Positions 25,846 to 34,922 of a stretch of 64,000 nucleotides of DNA are shown one piece after another. The notes under the pieces were generated by a model, which was not told the origin of the DNA, did not search any database, and saw only the letters and a list, made by a program, of their open reading frames with translations. The position numbers and the translations under genes were made by a program. The stretch's first letter is position 1; each line of letters begins with the position of its first letter. Source of the DNA: Planococcus maritimus. Lineage in GTDB: Bacteria > Bacillota > Bacilli > Bacillales_A > Planococcaceae. The stretch lies in assembly GCF_001592825.1 (NCBI RefSeq), contig NZ_LTZG01000032.1:186001-250000 (forward strand), in the 5' to 3' direction.

Positions 25846-26938
25846 GGCGCAGCTCCCCCGCAATATAATCGGCAATCAGGCTTGGCGTTGCCGCAACCAA
25901 ATCATCCGGCACGTTTTGGCCGGTCGCGATGCGGCGAAGCGGAATCCGGTAGCGATACAATAAATTCAGGATGACGCCGGCAGAAGCCGTTTCGTCTTTT
26001 TTCGTCAGCAATAGTTCGTCAATTGACAGCGCATCGAAGTTTCCAATAATTTGAACCATATCTTCGTATTTCGCTGTTAAGCTGAGCACCAATGTTGTAT
26101 GGATGTGTTGCGTATCCGGCAGCAGTTTCTGCAGATCTTGGACATATTCAGCTTGCTGGTAATTGCGCCCCGCCGTGTCGATCAAGATGACGTCGCATGC
26201 CTTTAAGGCTTCAAGCGCGCCGGCCAATTGTTCGCGGGATTCGACCACTTCCACCGGCACATCGAGAATCTCGCCGTAAGTTTTCAATTGCGCTACGGCG
26301 GCAATGCGGTATGTATCGGCGGTGATCAATCCGACCGTTCGCTTGTGTTCAAGCAATTGTTCAGCGGCGACTTTCGCAATGGTTGTCGTCTTGCCGACAC
26401 CTGTTGGTCCGATAAAACAAGCGATCGAAGGCGAGTCGTTCTGGACAGCCTGCTGATGCTGTTCGATAAAACGGACCAACTCTGCATGGAACGCCTCTTG
26501 CACCGATTCAGCGGTGTCGGCAGTTTGCAATAGCTCAGACAGCAACTCCGTCTGTACCGCCTCATCAACGCCTTGCTTTTCGAGCAGGCGGCGCATCGGG
26601 CGTAACGGCTCAGGCAACCGGTCTTCCGGGCCTTCGTGCATCATAAGCCGTTTCAAGCTTTTCAACTCTTCCATTACTACATCGGTGTCCGGTCTTTTGG
26701 GTTCGGTTGTTTTTGGGACTTCGACAGGCTGTGATTTGGCAGCTTGAGGTTGAGGGGCTGTTTCTTCTGCTGTCTGGACCGCCGCCGTGACTTCCAGGCG
26801 CTCTTTTCGAAACAAGCCGAACAAGCCGCCCGTTTTCACTTTTTTCGTATTCAAGATGAGGGCATCGTCGCCCAAATCTCTTTTGATGAGCACCATGGCT
26901 TCAGGCATTGTAGCGACGCGATAAGTTTTTAATCTCAT
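25838..26938 (-). CDS. flhF: SRP-like GTPase FlhF
   Basis: 366 aa. A variable B domain precedes the NG domains; G1 is GPTGVGKT (residues 177-184), G3 DTAGR (253-257), and a TKKDE nucleotide-specificity block follows. FlhF places new flagella, acting with FlhG at the membrane. Overlaps the end of flhA by 4 bases (ATGA). Confidence 0.94.
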   Translation of the reverse strand: MRLKTYRVATMPEAMVLIKRDLGDDALILNTKKVKTGGLFGLFRKERLEVTAAVQTAEETAPQPQAAKSQPVEVPKTTEPKRPDTDVVMEELKSLKRLMMHEGPEDRLPEPLRPMRRLLEKQGVDEAVQTELLSELLQTADTAESVQEAFHAELVRFIEQHQQAVQNDSPSIACFIGPTGVGKTTTIAKVAAEQLLEHKRTVGLITADTYRIAAVAQLKTYGEILDVPVEVVESREQLAGALEALKACDVILIDTAGRNYQQAEYVQDLQKLLPDTQHIHTTLVLSLTAKYEDMVQIIGNFDALSIDELLLTKKDETASAGVILNLLYRYRIPLRRIATGQNVPDDLVAATPSLIADYIAGELRHA

Positions 26939-28974
26939 GGGATATTCACGACTCCAACACTTTGAATTTCGATTTCAGGTTCCAATTCGTTATAAGACAA
27001 GACCGGCAGATCCGGGGCGAACCGTTCTACGAATTGGCGCATATAAATGCGGATGGCAGGGGACGTAAGCAAGATCGGCTGAACGCCGTTTTGCTGAAGT
27101 TGGCCCGCCTGCTCTGTGATTTTCTGGAATATCGTCTGGGACGATTCCGGATCGATCGATAGGTAATTGCCTTGCTCGGAGCGGTGGACCGATTCGGCGA
27201 ATTTCTTCTCCAAGCTCGCTCCTGCGGTAATGACTTTCAAGGCTTCATTATCCGGCGCATATTGGCGCGTGATTTGTCTAGCTAGTGCCTGGCGCACGTA
27301 TTCCGTCAGCAAATCGGTGTCTTTTGTTTGCGTCGCGTAATCGGCCAAGGTTTCCAAAACGACCAGTAAATTACGAATCGATACTTTTTCCTTCAATAAT
27401 TTCATCAGCACTTTTTGGACTTCGCCGATGCTCATCAAATTGGGAATCAATTCTTCGACGACAGCCGGAGCAGAATCCCGGATGTTTTCAATCAGTGACT
27501 TCACTTCCTGGCGGCCGACGAGTTCGTGCGCATGGCGTTTAATGATTTCCGTCAAATGCGTCGACACGACAGACGGCGGATCGACGATGGCGTAACCGGC
27601 CATCTCCGCTTCTTCTTTCATGTCTTCATCGACCCATAGCGCCGGCATGCCAAACGCAGGCTCGATCGTTTCAATGCCGTAAACATTCTCATCATCGACC
27701 CCAGGGCTCATCGCGAGATAATGATCGAGCATAATATCACCGCGTGCGACCCGGTTGCCTTTGATTTTGATAACGTATTCGTTCGGCTGCAATTGGATAT
27801 TGTCGCGAATGCGGATGACCGGGACGACAATGCCCAGTTCCATCGCGCATTGGCGGCGAATCATGATGACCCTGTCCAATAAATCGCCGCCTTGGTTCTT
27901 ATCAGCGATGGGAATCAAGCCATAGCCGAATTCAAACTCAATGGCATCGACATGAAGCAAGTCCGTGACGCTTTCCGGGCTTTTCAACTCAGCTGCTTCT
28001 TTTTCGTTCGGGTCGCTGTCTTTCTCGACCGCTTCCTCAGCTTTAAGCGTCCTTCCCATTCGGAAAGCGCTGAAGGCAATGACGCCGGCGACCGGCATAA
28101 TAAGCAGCGGATTGATCGGCGTGAAAATCGCGAGCATCATCAAGGTACCGGCAACTACATAAAGCATTTTCGGGTAAGCGAACAATTGGCGTGTGACATC
28201 GGAGCCCAGGTTGCCGTCAGAGACCGCACGGGTGACGACAATCCCCATCGCCGTTGAAATCAACAGCGCAGGGATTTGGCTGACCAGCCCGTCACCGATC
28301 GATAGCAAGGTGAACAATTGCGCCGCTTCCGCGATCGGCAAACCGTGGACGATGACACCGATCATCAAGCCGCCAATGATATTGATGATGGTGATAATGA
28401 TGCCCGCGATGGCATCGCCTTTAACGAATTTACTGGCCCCGTCCATCGCGCCGTAAAAGTCCGCTTCCTGGCCGACTTTTTCGCGGCGTGTTTTCGCTTC
28501 GCGGTCCGAAATCATCCCGGCACCTAGATCCGCATCGATGCTCATTTGTTTACCGGGCATCGAATCGAGCGTGAAACGGGCGGCAACTTCTGCTACCCGC
28601 TCCGAGCCCTTCGTGATGACGAGAAATTGGATGATAACCAAAATCAAGAACACCAAAATCCCGATAATGGCACTGCCCCCGACCACGAACGAACCGAATG
28701 TTTCGATCACTTGCCCGCCGGTTTGATTGGTCAAGATCGAACGCGTTGTGGAGACGTTCAAGCCGAGACGGAACAAGGTTGTCAGCAAGAGAAGCGTCGG
28801 AAAAATCGAGAATTGCAATGGCTCTTGCGTGTTCATGGCCACTAAGATGATAGTCAGCGCCAAGCTGATATTGATCATGATTAAGATATCCAATAACAGC
28901 GGCGGCAGCGGGATAACCATCATGATGACAATCATGATCACCGATACCAATATCGCATAATCTCTAAATTTCAA
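26935..28974 (-). CDS. flhA: Flagellar export gate protein FlhA
   Basis: 679 aa, normal length. Eight membrane helices in residues 1-320, a FHIPEP signature region with TTRSILTNQTGG and GSFVVGG, and a cytosolic C-terminal domain from about 345 that forms the nonameric ring binding export chaperones. Start is TTG with GAGGAGGAAGC upstream. Just upstream, the 241-bp gap to flhB contains a 116-bp palindromic repeat. Confidence 0.95.
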   Translation of the reverse strand: MKFRDYAILVSVIMIVIMMVIPLPPLLLDILIMINISLALTIILVAMNTQEPLQFSIFPTLLLLTTLFRLGLNVSTTRSILTNQTGGQVIETFGSFVVGGSAIIGILVFLILVIIQFLVITKGSERVAEVAARFTLDSMPGKQMSIDADLGAGMISDREAKTRREKVGQEADFYGAMDGASKFVKGDAIAGIIITIINIIGGLMIGVIVHGLPIAEAAQLFTLLSIGDGLVSQIPALLISTAMGIVVTRAVSDGNLGSDVTRQLFAYPKMLYVVAGTLMMLAIFTPINPLLIMPVAGVIAFSAFRMGRTLKAEEAVEKDSDPNEKEAAELKSPESVTDLLHVDAIEFEFGYGLIPIADKNQGGDLLDRVIMIRRQCAMELGIVVPVIRIRDNIQLQPNEYVIKIKGNRVARGDIMLDHYLAMSPGVDDENVYGIETIEPAFGMPALWVDEDMKEEAEMAGYAIVDPPSVVSTHLTEIIKRHAHELVGRQEVKSLIENIRDSAPAVVEELIPNLMSIGEVQKVLMKLLKEKVSIRNLLVVLETLADYATQTKDTDLLTEYVRQALARQITRQYAPDNEALKVITAGASLEKKFAESVHRSEQGNYLSIDPESSQTIFQKITEQAGQLQQNGVQPILLTSPAIRIYMRQFVERFAPDLPVLSYNELEPEIEIQSVGVVNIP

Positions 28975-29033
28975 ACTGCTTCCTCCTCTTTCGTGTTGCT
29001 GTTTAGCTATGTATGTTGAAGTTAAGTCGGGAG

Positions 29034-29149
29034 ATTCCGCAAAACAGCTGGCTTTCCGGGGGGCTCGCGCTGAACTAATTCGGGCTAGCCGCCCGAATGG
29101 ATTTCAGCACTTCACTGACCCCCCAGGAGTCTGCGCTGTTTTGCTCCAT
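29034..29149. repeat. 116-bp palindromic element, copy 1
   Basis: Sits between flhB and flhA inside the fla operon. Outer arms GCAAAACAGC (29039-29048) and GCTGTTTTGC (29135-29144) are perfect; inside them TCCGGGGGG pairs with CCCCCCAGGA (one bulge), GCTGAA with TTCAGC, and TTCGGGC with GCCCGAA. The whole could fold as one long hairpin in DNA or mRNA. Copy 2 at 51540-51655 has the same length and differs at only about seven positions. Confidence 0.92.
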
Positions 29150-29215
29150 ATCCTTTTATTGTAATGATTAAAAAGTGGAAAGCGTCCGCCTGCAGCGATC
29201 TCACATTGGTAAAAC

Positions 29216-30301
29216 TTATGAAAGCTTCCCTTTTAAAGCATAGATATAAGCCAGGACTTCGGCGACGGCTAGGAATAGTTCTTCCGGTACGGTGTCGCCG
29301 ATTGATACTTGCGCATAGAGCGAGCGGGCGAGCGGCTTGTTCTCCATTGTCACGATGCCGAGCTCTTTCGCTTTTTCTTTGATCTTGAGCGCCGTGAAAT
29401 CTTTCCCCATGGCGATGATTTTCGGAGCTTCCATCGTTTCGGCGTCGTACTGGATCGCGATGGCGTAATGCGTCGGGTTGGTAATGACGACATCAGCGTT
29501 CGGCAAGTCCTGAATCATGCGGTTCATGCTCATTTGGCGCTGCTTTTCCTTGATCTTTTGCTTGATCAAGGGGTCGCCTTCTGCCTTTTTGTATTCATCT
29601 TTGATGTCTTGTTTCGACATCCGGATGCCTTTTTCGAACTCGTATTTTTGGTACATATAATCGAGTGTTGATAGCGACAGCAAGATCAACGCCGCGATCA
29701 TGCCCATCTGGACGACGAGTCCGCCGACGAGGCTCAGCGAATCGCGCAGGTTTTGCCGCGATAGCGAGAAGATTTGTTCTTGCCCGGCCCATAGCACCCC
29801 GAATGCGGCACCCCCGATGATGGCAATTTTTAACAAAGACTTGGCGAGTTCCACTAAAGCGCGGACTGAAAAGATTCGTTTCGCGCCTTTGATCGGGTCG
29901 AGCCGTTCGAGCTTTGCTTTTAAAGGTTCCGCCGTAAACAGCGGTCCGACTTGCACATAATTGCCAAGAAACCCGAACACGACGCCGATGACCATGATCG
30001 GCACAATCACCAAGAACGCATCCATCGCCAATTGCTCGAACATGAGGCGGATGGTGTCTGGCGTGATTTCCCAGCTAATGTATTGGATGTAATTGATGCG
30101 GTAAATAGCGAGCAGCTGGTCTAGCATCCAATCTCCTAAAAAGCTCAGCAACAGGATACCGCCGAGCATGATGAGTGCTGCCGCGACTTCCTGGCTTTTG
30201 GCGACTTGGCCTTTCTTGCGCGATTCCTGGCGCTTTTGCGGTGTCGCTTTTTCGGTTTTTTCACCAGCAAAAAATTGCAGGTCCAATGGATAGCGTGTCA
30301 T
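29216..30301 (-). CDS. flhB: Flagellar export switch protein FlhB
   Basis: 361 aa. Four membrane helices, then a cytosolic domain with the autocleavage motif NPTH (VVITNPTHYAIAI, about residue 270). Cleavage after Asn switches export from rod/hook to filament substrates. Begins LQFFAGEKTEKATPQK, the usual N-terminus. Followed by a repeat-containing gap and flhA; preceded by fliR at 1 base distance. Confidence 0.95.
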   Translation of the reverse strand: MTRYPLDLQFFAGEKTEKATPQKRQESRKKGQVAKSQEVAAALIMLGGILLLSFLGDWMLDQLLAIYRINYIQYISWEITPDTIRLMFEQLAMDAFLVIVPIMVIGVVFGFLGNYVQVGPLFTAEPLKAKLERLDPIKGAKRIFSVRALVELAKSLLKIAIIGGAAFGVLWAGQEQIFSLSRQNLRDSLSLVGGLVVQMGMIAALILLSLSTLDYMYQKYEFEKGIRMSKQDIKDEYKKAEGDPLIKQKIKEKQRQMSMNRMIQDLPNADVVITNPTHYAIAIQYDAETMEAPKIIAMGKDFTALKIKEKAKELGIVTMENKPLARSLYAQVSIGDTVPEELFLAVAEVLAYIYALKGKLS

Positions 30302-30302
30302 C

Positions 30303-31082
30303 CTATCCGCCTCCCAATAAGCTGATTAATTCGCCCATGCTGACCATCATTTTGTCGAAAAGAATTTGCAGCAAGTAGAAGAATACCGTCATCGTCAGCA
30401 GCAACAGCACAAAGCCGACAAAAATCTTTAAGGGCAGCCCCACCGCAAAAATGTTCAATTGCGGAACGGTTTTCGCTAAGATCCCGAGCGCCACATCGAT
30501 CAAAAACAAAGACGCGACGATCGGCAGGGAAATCTGGAAGGCAATAATGAACATTTCGATAAACAAGTCGGTCATAAAACGCGCAACGGCTTCAGGAGCG
30601 ACCGACAGAAACTCTTCTGGCGGCAAGGAACGCAAGCTTTGCATCACGCCGTCGAGCATCATATGGTGGCCGTTTACGGTCAATAGGAATAATAAGGCAA
30701 GTGTGTATTTGAATTGGCCGATAATTGGTACCTGTGCGCCTGTTTGCGGATCCAGTACATTGGCAATCGCAAAGCCCATTTGAAAATCAATGAACGAACC
30801 GGCGATCTGCACCGCATACAGCAAAAGCGCAGCCGTAAAACCGAGCGCAAGCCCAACCGCAAGTTCCTTGAAGATCAATAAGGCATAGCCCCCGTCGAGC
30901 ACCAGCGCGGTTTCCGGTGACCAGGCCGCAGTCGCAATGAGTGCGAGAAAAGCGGCGATGCCGATTTTGAATTGAGTGGGCACGCCCTTCATCGCAAACA
31001 ATGGCGCAATGAGGAAAAAAGAAGTCAGGCGGATAAGCACGAGCAGGAAAAACGGCAGCAGAGTGAGAGCCTCATTCAACAT
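30303..31082 (-). CDS. fliR: Flagellar export gate protein FliR
   Basis: 259 aa with about six hydrophobic helices. FLLVLIRLTSFFLIAPLF and the GVPTQFKIGIAAFLAL block are typical. Part of the FliP5-Q4-R1 export channel in the basal body. Neighbours fliQ and flhB are in conserved order with almost no spacing. Confidence 0.94.
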   Translation of the reverse strand: MLNEALTLLPFFLLVLIRLTSFFLIAPLFAMKGVPTQFKIGIAAFLALIATAAWSPETALVLDGGYALLIFKELAVGLALGFTAALLLYAVQIAGSFIDFQMGFAIANVLDPQTGAQVPIIGQFKYTLALLFLLTVNGHHMMLDGVMQSLRSLPPEEFLSVAPEAVARFMTDLFIEMFIIAFQISLPIVASLFLIDVALGILAKTVPQLNIFAVGLPLKIFVGFVLLLLTMTVFFYLLQILFDKMMVSMGELISLLGGG

Positions 31083-31088
31083 CGCCGC

Positions 31089-31358
31089 TTATCCGACGAA
31101 CCGCGGCAACTGCTCGAACAAATCGCGCGTATAATCCAGGAGCATCGTCAGCATCCAGGGGCCGAAAATGACCAGAGACAAAAACACGGCCAGTATTTTT
31201 GGGATGAATGCTAGAGTTTGCTCCTGGATTTGGGTCATGGCCTGAAACACGCTGACCAATAAGCCCACTCCCAAGGCGATAAGCAAAAGCGGAGCTGAAA
31301 TGAGTATGATGAGATAAATGGATTGTTCTGCTAGTTTGATGACCATATCCGGCGTCAA
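31089..31358 (-). CDS. fliQ: Flagellar export gate protein FliQ
   Basis: 89 aa, the standard length once TTG at 31358 is taken as start (AGAGGAAG upstream). Two membrane helices; family block LLLIALGVGLLVSVFQAMTQ and FIPKILAVF. An open frame upstream to 31415 overlaps fliP and is not used. Component of the FliPQR channel. Confidence 0.93.
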   Translation of the reverse strand: MTPDMVIKLAEQSIYLIILISAPLLLIALGVGLLVSVFQAMTQIQEQTLAFIPKILAVFLSLVIFGPWMLTMLLDYTRDLFEQLPRFVG

Positions 31359-31375
31359 ATAAATTCTTCCTCTCG

Positions 31376-32059
31376 CTAAAAGCTGACAAGCAGCGATTCG
31401 ATGATTAAATACCATCCATCCACCAGGACGAACAATAAAATTTTAAAAGGCAGGGAAATCATGACCGGCGGCAACATCATCATCCCCATCGCCATCAAAG
31501 TCGATGCGACGACCATATCGATGATCAAAAACGGGATGAAGATGACGAAGCCGATCTGGAACGCCGTCTTCAATTCGCTAAGTGCAAATGCCGGGACCAA
31601 GGACGTCAACGGAATGCCTTCAATGCCCTCCGGCTTTTCGAGTTCGGCGTATTTGAAGAACAACGCCAAATCTTTTTCACGCGTATGCTGGGCCATGAAT
31701 TCCTTGATCGGTAAGATAGCCGCATCAAGCGCTTCTTCTTGTTCCAACTCTTCATCCAAATATGGCTGCAAGGCCGTGTCGTTAATTTCTGTCGCAACTG
31801 GCGCCATGATGAAAAATGTTAAAAATAACGCTAAGCCGACCAATACTTGGTTAGGCGGCATCGACTGCGTGCCGAGCCCCGTCCGCACGAAGCTCAAGAC
31901 GATGATGATTCGCGTAAAGCTCGTCATCATGATCAAGATGCCCGGGGCGAGTGACAATACCGTGAGCATCAATAATAATTGCAAAGTCGTCGAAACATCA
32001 CCAGGGTCGTTATTATCGAGTGAGATGCCGGGGATGGCCAATAACAAGTCAGGAATCAT
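31376..32059 (-). CDS. fliP: Flagellar export gate protein FliP
   Basis: 227 aa. An N-terminal hydrophobic segment serves as signal/anchor, followed by [21 protein letters not shown] and [20 protein letters not shown], the FliP fingerprints, and further helices. Forms the pentameric core of the export gate. The start overlaps the fliO stop as ATGA. Confidence 0.95.
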   Translation of the reverse strand: MIPDLLLAIPGISLDNNDPGDVSTTLQLLLMLTVLSLAPGILIMMTSFTRIIIVLSFVRTGLGTQSMPPNQVLVGLALFLTFFIMAPVATEINDTALQPYLDEELEQEEALDAAILPIKEFMAQHTREKDLALFFKYAELEKPEGIEGIPLTSLVPAFALSELKTAFQIGFVIFIPFLIIDMVVASTLMAMGMMMLPPVMISLPFKILLFVLVDGWYLIIESLLVSF

Positions 32060-32658
32060 CGTTGGTCCTCCCCGTCATCTGCGCGTTTCTCGCCAAAAGA
32101 CAAGCGCCGCTCTTTTTGCTTCTCCAAACTGCGGTTGAAATACTGCTCGAAATTTCCAAAAGGCGCTTTTGCTTTGCCGTTATTGCCGAACAAAGCAGAG
32201 GCTGGACGTTGTTGTTCTAGATCTTGCTCTAACGCCGCAATCTCTTCAGGCTCTAAAAACTCTTTAATGAGTGTCACTTCATTGCCGACACCAATCAAAT
32301 AGAATTGGCCGCCGACTTTGACCAGTTGCAGCGATTTGTTCTGGCCGAGTGGCGAACCGCCCATCAGTTGAATCGCCCGCTGCGACTGCCCGCCTTTTTG
32401 GCGCATCGCCAAAAACTTGATGAGGCCATAGATCAAGCCCACAATCAGCAGCGTATAGAAAATCAATTGGCCGATAATCAAGCCGAAACTTTTTTCTTCG
32501 ATCTCCGGCACCGCTTCCGCCTCAGCCGGCTCACTTTCGCTTGCCGGGTCTTCTTTTAACCAATCGGCTACGTTTCCCGTCTCTGCAGACGCTACCGGTG
32601 CAGCAAGCCAAAGGGCAGCGAGCGTTATGAGTAATAAAATCCAATGTCTGTAATTCAC
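32056..32658 (-). CDS. fliO: Flagellar biosynthetic protein FliO/FliZ
   Basis: 200 aa. Signal-like N-terminus, an acidic extracellular stretch ([20 protein letters not shown]), one membrane helix ([20 protein letters not shown]) and a cytosolic FliO domain with [18 protein letters not shown]. It assists assembly of the FliP ring; in B. subtilis the gene is called fliZ. GTG 32658 with AAGGAG ten bases upstream is preferred; ATG 32667 would touch that ribosome site. CheY, which lies between fliY and fliZ in B. subtilis, is absent here. Confidence 0.88.
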   Translation of the reverse strand: MNYRHWILLLITLAALWLAAPVASAETGNVADWLKEDPASESEPAEAEAVPEIEEKSFGLIIGQLIFYTLLIVGLIYGLIKFLAMRQKGGQSQRAIQLMGGSPLGQNKSLQLVKVGGQFYLIGVGNEVTLIKEFLEPEEIAALEQDLEQQRPASALFGNNGKAKAPFGNFEQYFNRSLEKQKERRLSFGEKRADDGEDQR

Positions 32659-32683
32659 ACTTGCCATACTCCTTCGCCTTGCA

Positions 32684-33733
32684 TCAACGCAGTTTGGAAA
32701 TGCGCTCTGCCGTACTTAATATATCTGTCACACGCACGCCGAAATTTTCGTCGATGACGACGACTTCGCCAACCGCGATCAATTTATTGTTGATGAGAAT
32801 ATCCACTGGCTCTCCTGCCAGTTTATCGAGTTCGATAATCGAACCTTGTGACATTTCAAGGATGTCTTTGACCATTCGCTTCGTGCGGCCAAGTTCTACC
32901 GTCACTTGCAATGGGATGTCTAACAGCATGTCAAGGTTGTTCGGCGCCGATTGTTCAGAGGTAATATCGTCAAAGCTCGAAAATTGAACCGACTGGACAC
33001 TCGGCCCATTTGTTCCTTCTGGCTGTTGCGTTTTTTCCGGTGGTTGTTGATCGTTTGATGGCATATCCTGTCCCTCCTTTACTTCTTCTGCATGTTCATC
33101 GCAGCCTGCCAGTTTTTCGACAAGCTCTCGACAAGGCCCCGCCGGCAAATACATGCGGAATGCGACATTTTGGCGGTCGCCGACAGACAGCGTGAACAGC
33201 GCCTCCGCAAACCATTGTTCTTTCGTGAAATGGGTGAACGGAAACGTTTGCCCGGCTTCGAGAATGTCCATGCCCGATAAGGAATAACCCGCCTCTTGGC
33301 CAGTCACCATCGATAAAGCAGACGCTGAAGCAGTAAACAAGCGCGACAGCATGTCTTGAACCGCAGCGAACAAGGCTTCTTCTTCTGTTTCTCCAGTCAA
33401 CTGAGATGCCACCGCGTGAGCATCTGTTTGGTCCAACGTCACAATCTGGGGCATTTTGACAAAGCCCGTATACTCTCCAAGTGCTATATAGACCGGCGTC
33501 TCCATTTCTGAAAACAAGGCTTCTTTGCTTTTTACTGTCCAAACGGGTCCTTCGATGGCGGACGTTTCCGGAAACAGCGAATCTTGCAGCACCGCTTTGC
33601 CGCCGAACGCCGTGCAGAATAATTCTTTTAACACATCGAGTTCATGGCTGCTCAAAGCTTCAGCTGATTCGGTATGCTCCGGCTTGTTTAACAAGCCTTC
33701 CATTTCTTCTGGCGATAAACGCTCATCCTTCAT
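32684..33733 (-). CDS. fliY: Flagellar motor switch protein FliY (FliN fusion), atypical
   Basis: 349 aa. C-terminal 80 residues are a FliN/SpoA domain (DIPLQVTVELGRTKRMVKDI); the middle is CheC/FliY-like. The N-terminus LSPEEMEGLLN is a diverged form of the LSQxEIDALL CheY-binding peptide. In the first phosphatase helix the expected ExxN is ELFC (VLKELFCTAFG), and the second helix shows no ExxN either, so CheY-P hydrolysis looks lost. Its role in the C ring as the FliN equivalent should be intact. Overlaps fliM by 11 bases. Confidence 0.9.
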   Translation of the reverse strand: MKDERLSPEEMEGLLNKPEHTESAEALSSHELDVLKELFCTAFGGKAVLQDSLFPETSAIEGPVWTVKSKEALFSEMETPVYIALGEYTGFVKMPQIVTLDQTDAHAVASQLTGETEEEALFAAVQDMLSRLFTASASALSMVTGQEAGYSLSGMDILEAGQTFPFTHFTKEQWFAEALFTLSVGDRQNVAFRMYLPAGPCRELVEKLAGCDEHAEEVKEGQDMPSNDQQPPEKTQQPEGTNGPSVQSVQFSSFDDITSEQSAPNNLDMLLDIPLQVTVELGRTKRMVKDILEMSQGSIIELDKLAGEPVDILINNKLIAVGEVVVIDENFGVRVTDILSTAERISKLR

Positions 33734-34667
33734 CGTAAAATTCCCCTTCCCCGCACAAGCCGGTAATTTGGACCGCTAACCGGCCTTTCGAAGTCCCAGG
33801 CTGTGCCAGGAATTTCTGCTTTTGGTCCACATACAGTTTGACCGGCGCATCCACCGATTCATTCAATCGAAGAACATCCCCTGTTTTCAAATCCAGAAAA
33901 TCCTTAATGTCGACCGTCACTTCTCCGAGAACCGCAGCGATGTCCATCTTCGTTCCGTGGAGGCGTTTTTCTAAGGCTTCCACTTCCTCGTGTTCAATCG
34001 CTTTTTTCTGGCTGGCGAGCCAATGGCGGGCCGATAGTTTCGGCAAGACATGCTCAAGCACCAAATGTGGCAAGCACAATTGGATTATTCCTTCCGTGTC
34101 GCCGATCTTAGCCACCAAATTGACGATGATGACGGTTTCGTTCGGCGAAGCCATCGGTAAAAATTGCGGATTTACTTCAACTTCTTTTAATTCTGCCGAT
34201 AATTCTATTACAGAGGTCCAAGCTTCCTGAAAGCAGCTCAATGACTGGTTGAAGATCCGGTTGATGACACTGATCTCGATTTCAGTCAAATCGCTCGACC
34301 GCTGAAGCACATTCCCTTGCCCGCCAAGCAGGCGGTCGAACATGACATAGGCCACTTCCGGCGAAAACTTCATCACCATGCTGCCTGTCAATGGTTGGGC
34401 TTCAAAGACCCCGAGAATCGACTTTTTTTCGATTTGCTGAAGAAAATCCGTATACGCGACTTGTTCCACTTTTTCCGTTGTGATTTGCACGTAGGTGCGC
34501 AGCTGCGCCGAAAAGTAAGAGGTCAATAATCGCGCGAAATTTTCATGGATACGGGACAATGTCCGGATCTGATCTTGTGAAAACCGCAAAGCTTTCTTGA
34601 AATCGTAGGTATGAATATTCTTGTTGCTCAAATCCTCCGCATCCTTTTCTGAAAAATTAGGTTCCAT
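33723..34667 (-). CDS. fliM: Flagellar motor switch protein FliM lacking the CheY-binding peptide
   Basis: 314 aa. The middle domain has the GG motif (DRLLGGQG) that touches FliG, and the C-terminal SpoA domain ends KGRLAVQITG. The N-terminus MEPNFSEKDAEDLSNK lacks the LSQxEIDALL helix that binds CheY-P in nearly all FliM proteins, and the first conserved block (YDFKKALRFS) begins already at about residue 21, earlier than usual. AAGGAGAG before the ATG rules out a longer start. Structural torque-ring function should remain; chemotactic switching may not. Confidence 0.93.
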   Translation of the reverse strand: MEPNFSEKDAEDLSNKNIHTYDFKKALRFSQDQIRTLSRIHENFARLLTSYFSAQLRTYVQITTEKVEQVAYTDFLQQIEKKSILGVFEAQPLTGSMVMKFSPEVAYVMFDRLLGGQGNVLQRSSDLTEIEISVINRIFNQSLSCFQEAWTSVIELSAELKEVEVNPQFLPMASPNETVIIVNLVAKIGDTEGIIQLCLPHLVLEHVLPKLSARHWLASQKKAIEHEEVEALEKRLHGTKMDIAAVLGEVTVDIKDFLDLKTGDVLRLNESVDAPVKLYVDQKQKFLAQPGTSKGRLAVQITGLCGEGEFYDEG

Positions 34668-34678
34668 GCTGACTCTCC

Positions 34679-34894
34679 TTACTCTTCCATAGGTGCGTCG
34701 TGCAATTTCGGAAGGATGTTGATGTCCCGGTAGTAGGCCGTCACTTGGCCGATCACCGTTTGCACCGGCTCCAGTACATGGACTTTCCTTCCGGTCGTCA
34801 ATGTAATGACCGTATCCGGCATCGCTTCAATCCGTTCGATATAGACCGCATTCAAGACGATTTCAGAACGGTTCAGCCTCGTTAAGCGAATCAT
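34679..34894 (-). CDS. flbD: FlbD/SwrD flagellar protein
   Basis: 71 aa. MIRLTRLNRSEIVLNAVYIE is the family opening, followed by ITLTTGRKVHVLE. SwrD of B. subtilis increases motor torque and is needed for swarming. In the usual order flgG-flbD-fliL-fliM; here fliL is missing from this place and is found behind motB instead. Confidence 0.9.
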   Translation of the reverse strand: MIRLTRLNRSEIVLNAVYIERIEAMPDTVITLTTGRKVHVLEPVQTVIGQVTAYYRDINILPKLHDAPMEE

Positions 34895-34922
34895 AAAGCT
34901 TCACCCCGCCCAGCCAGTATTA

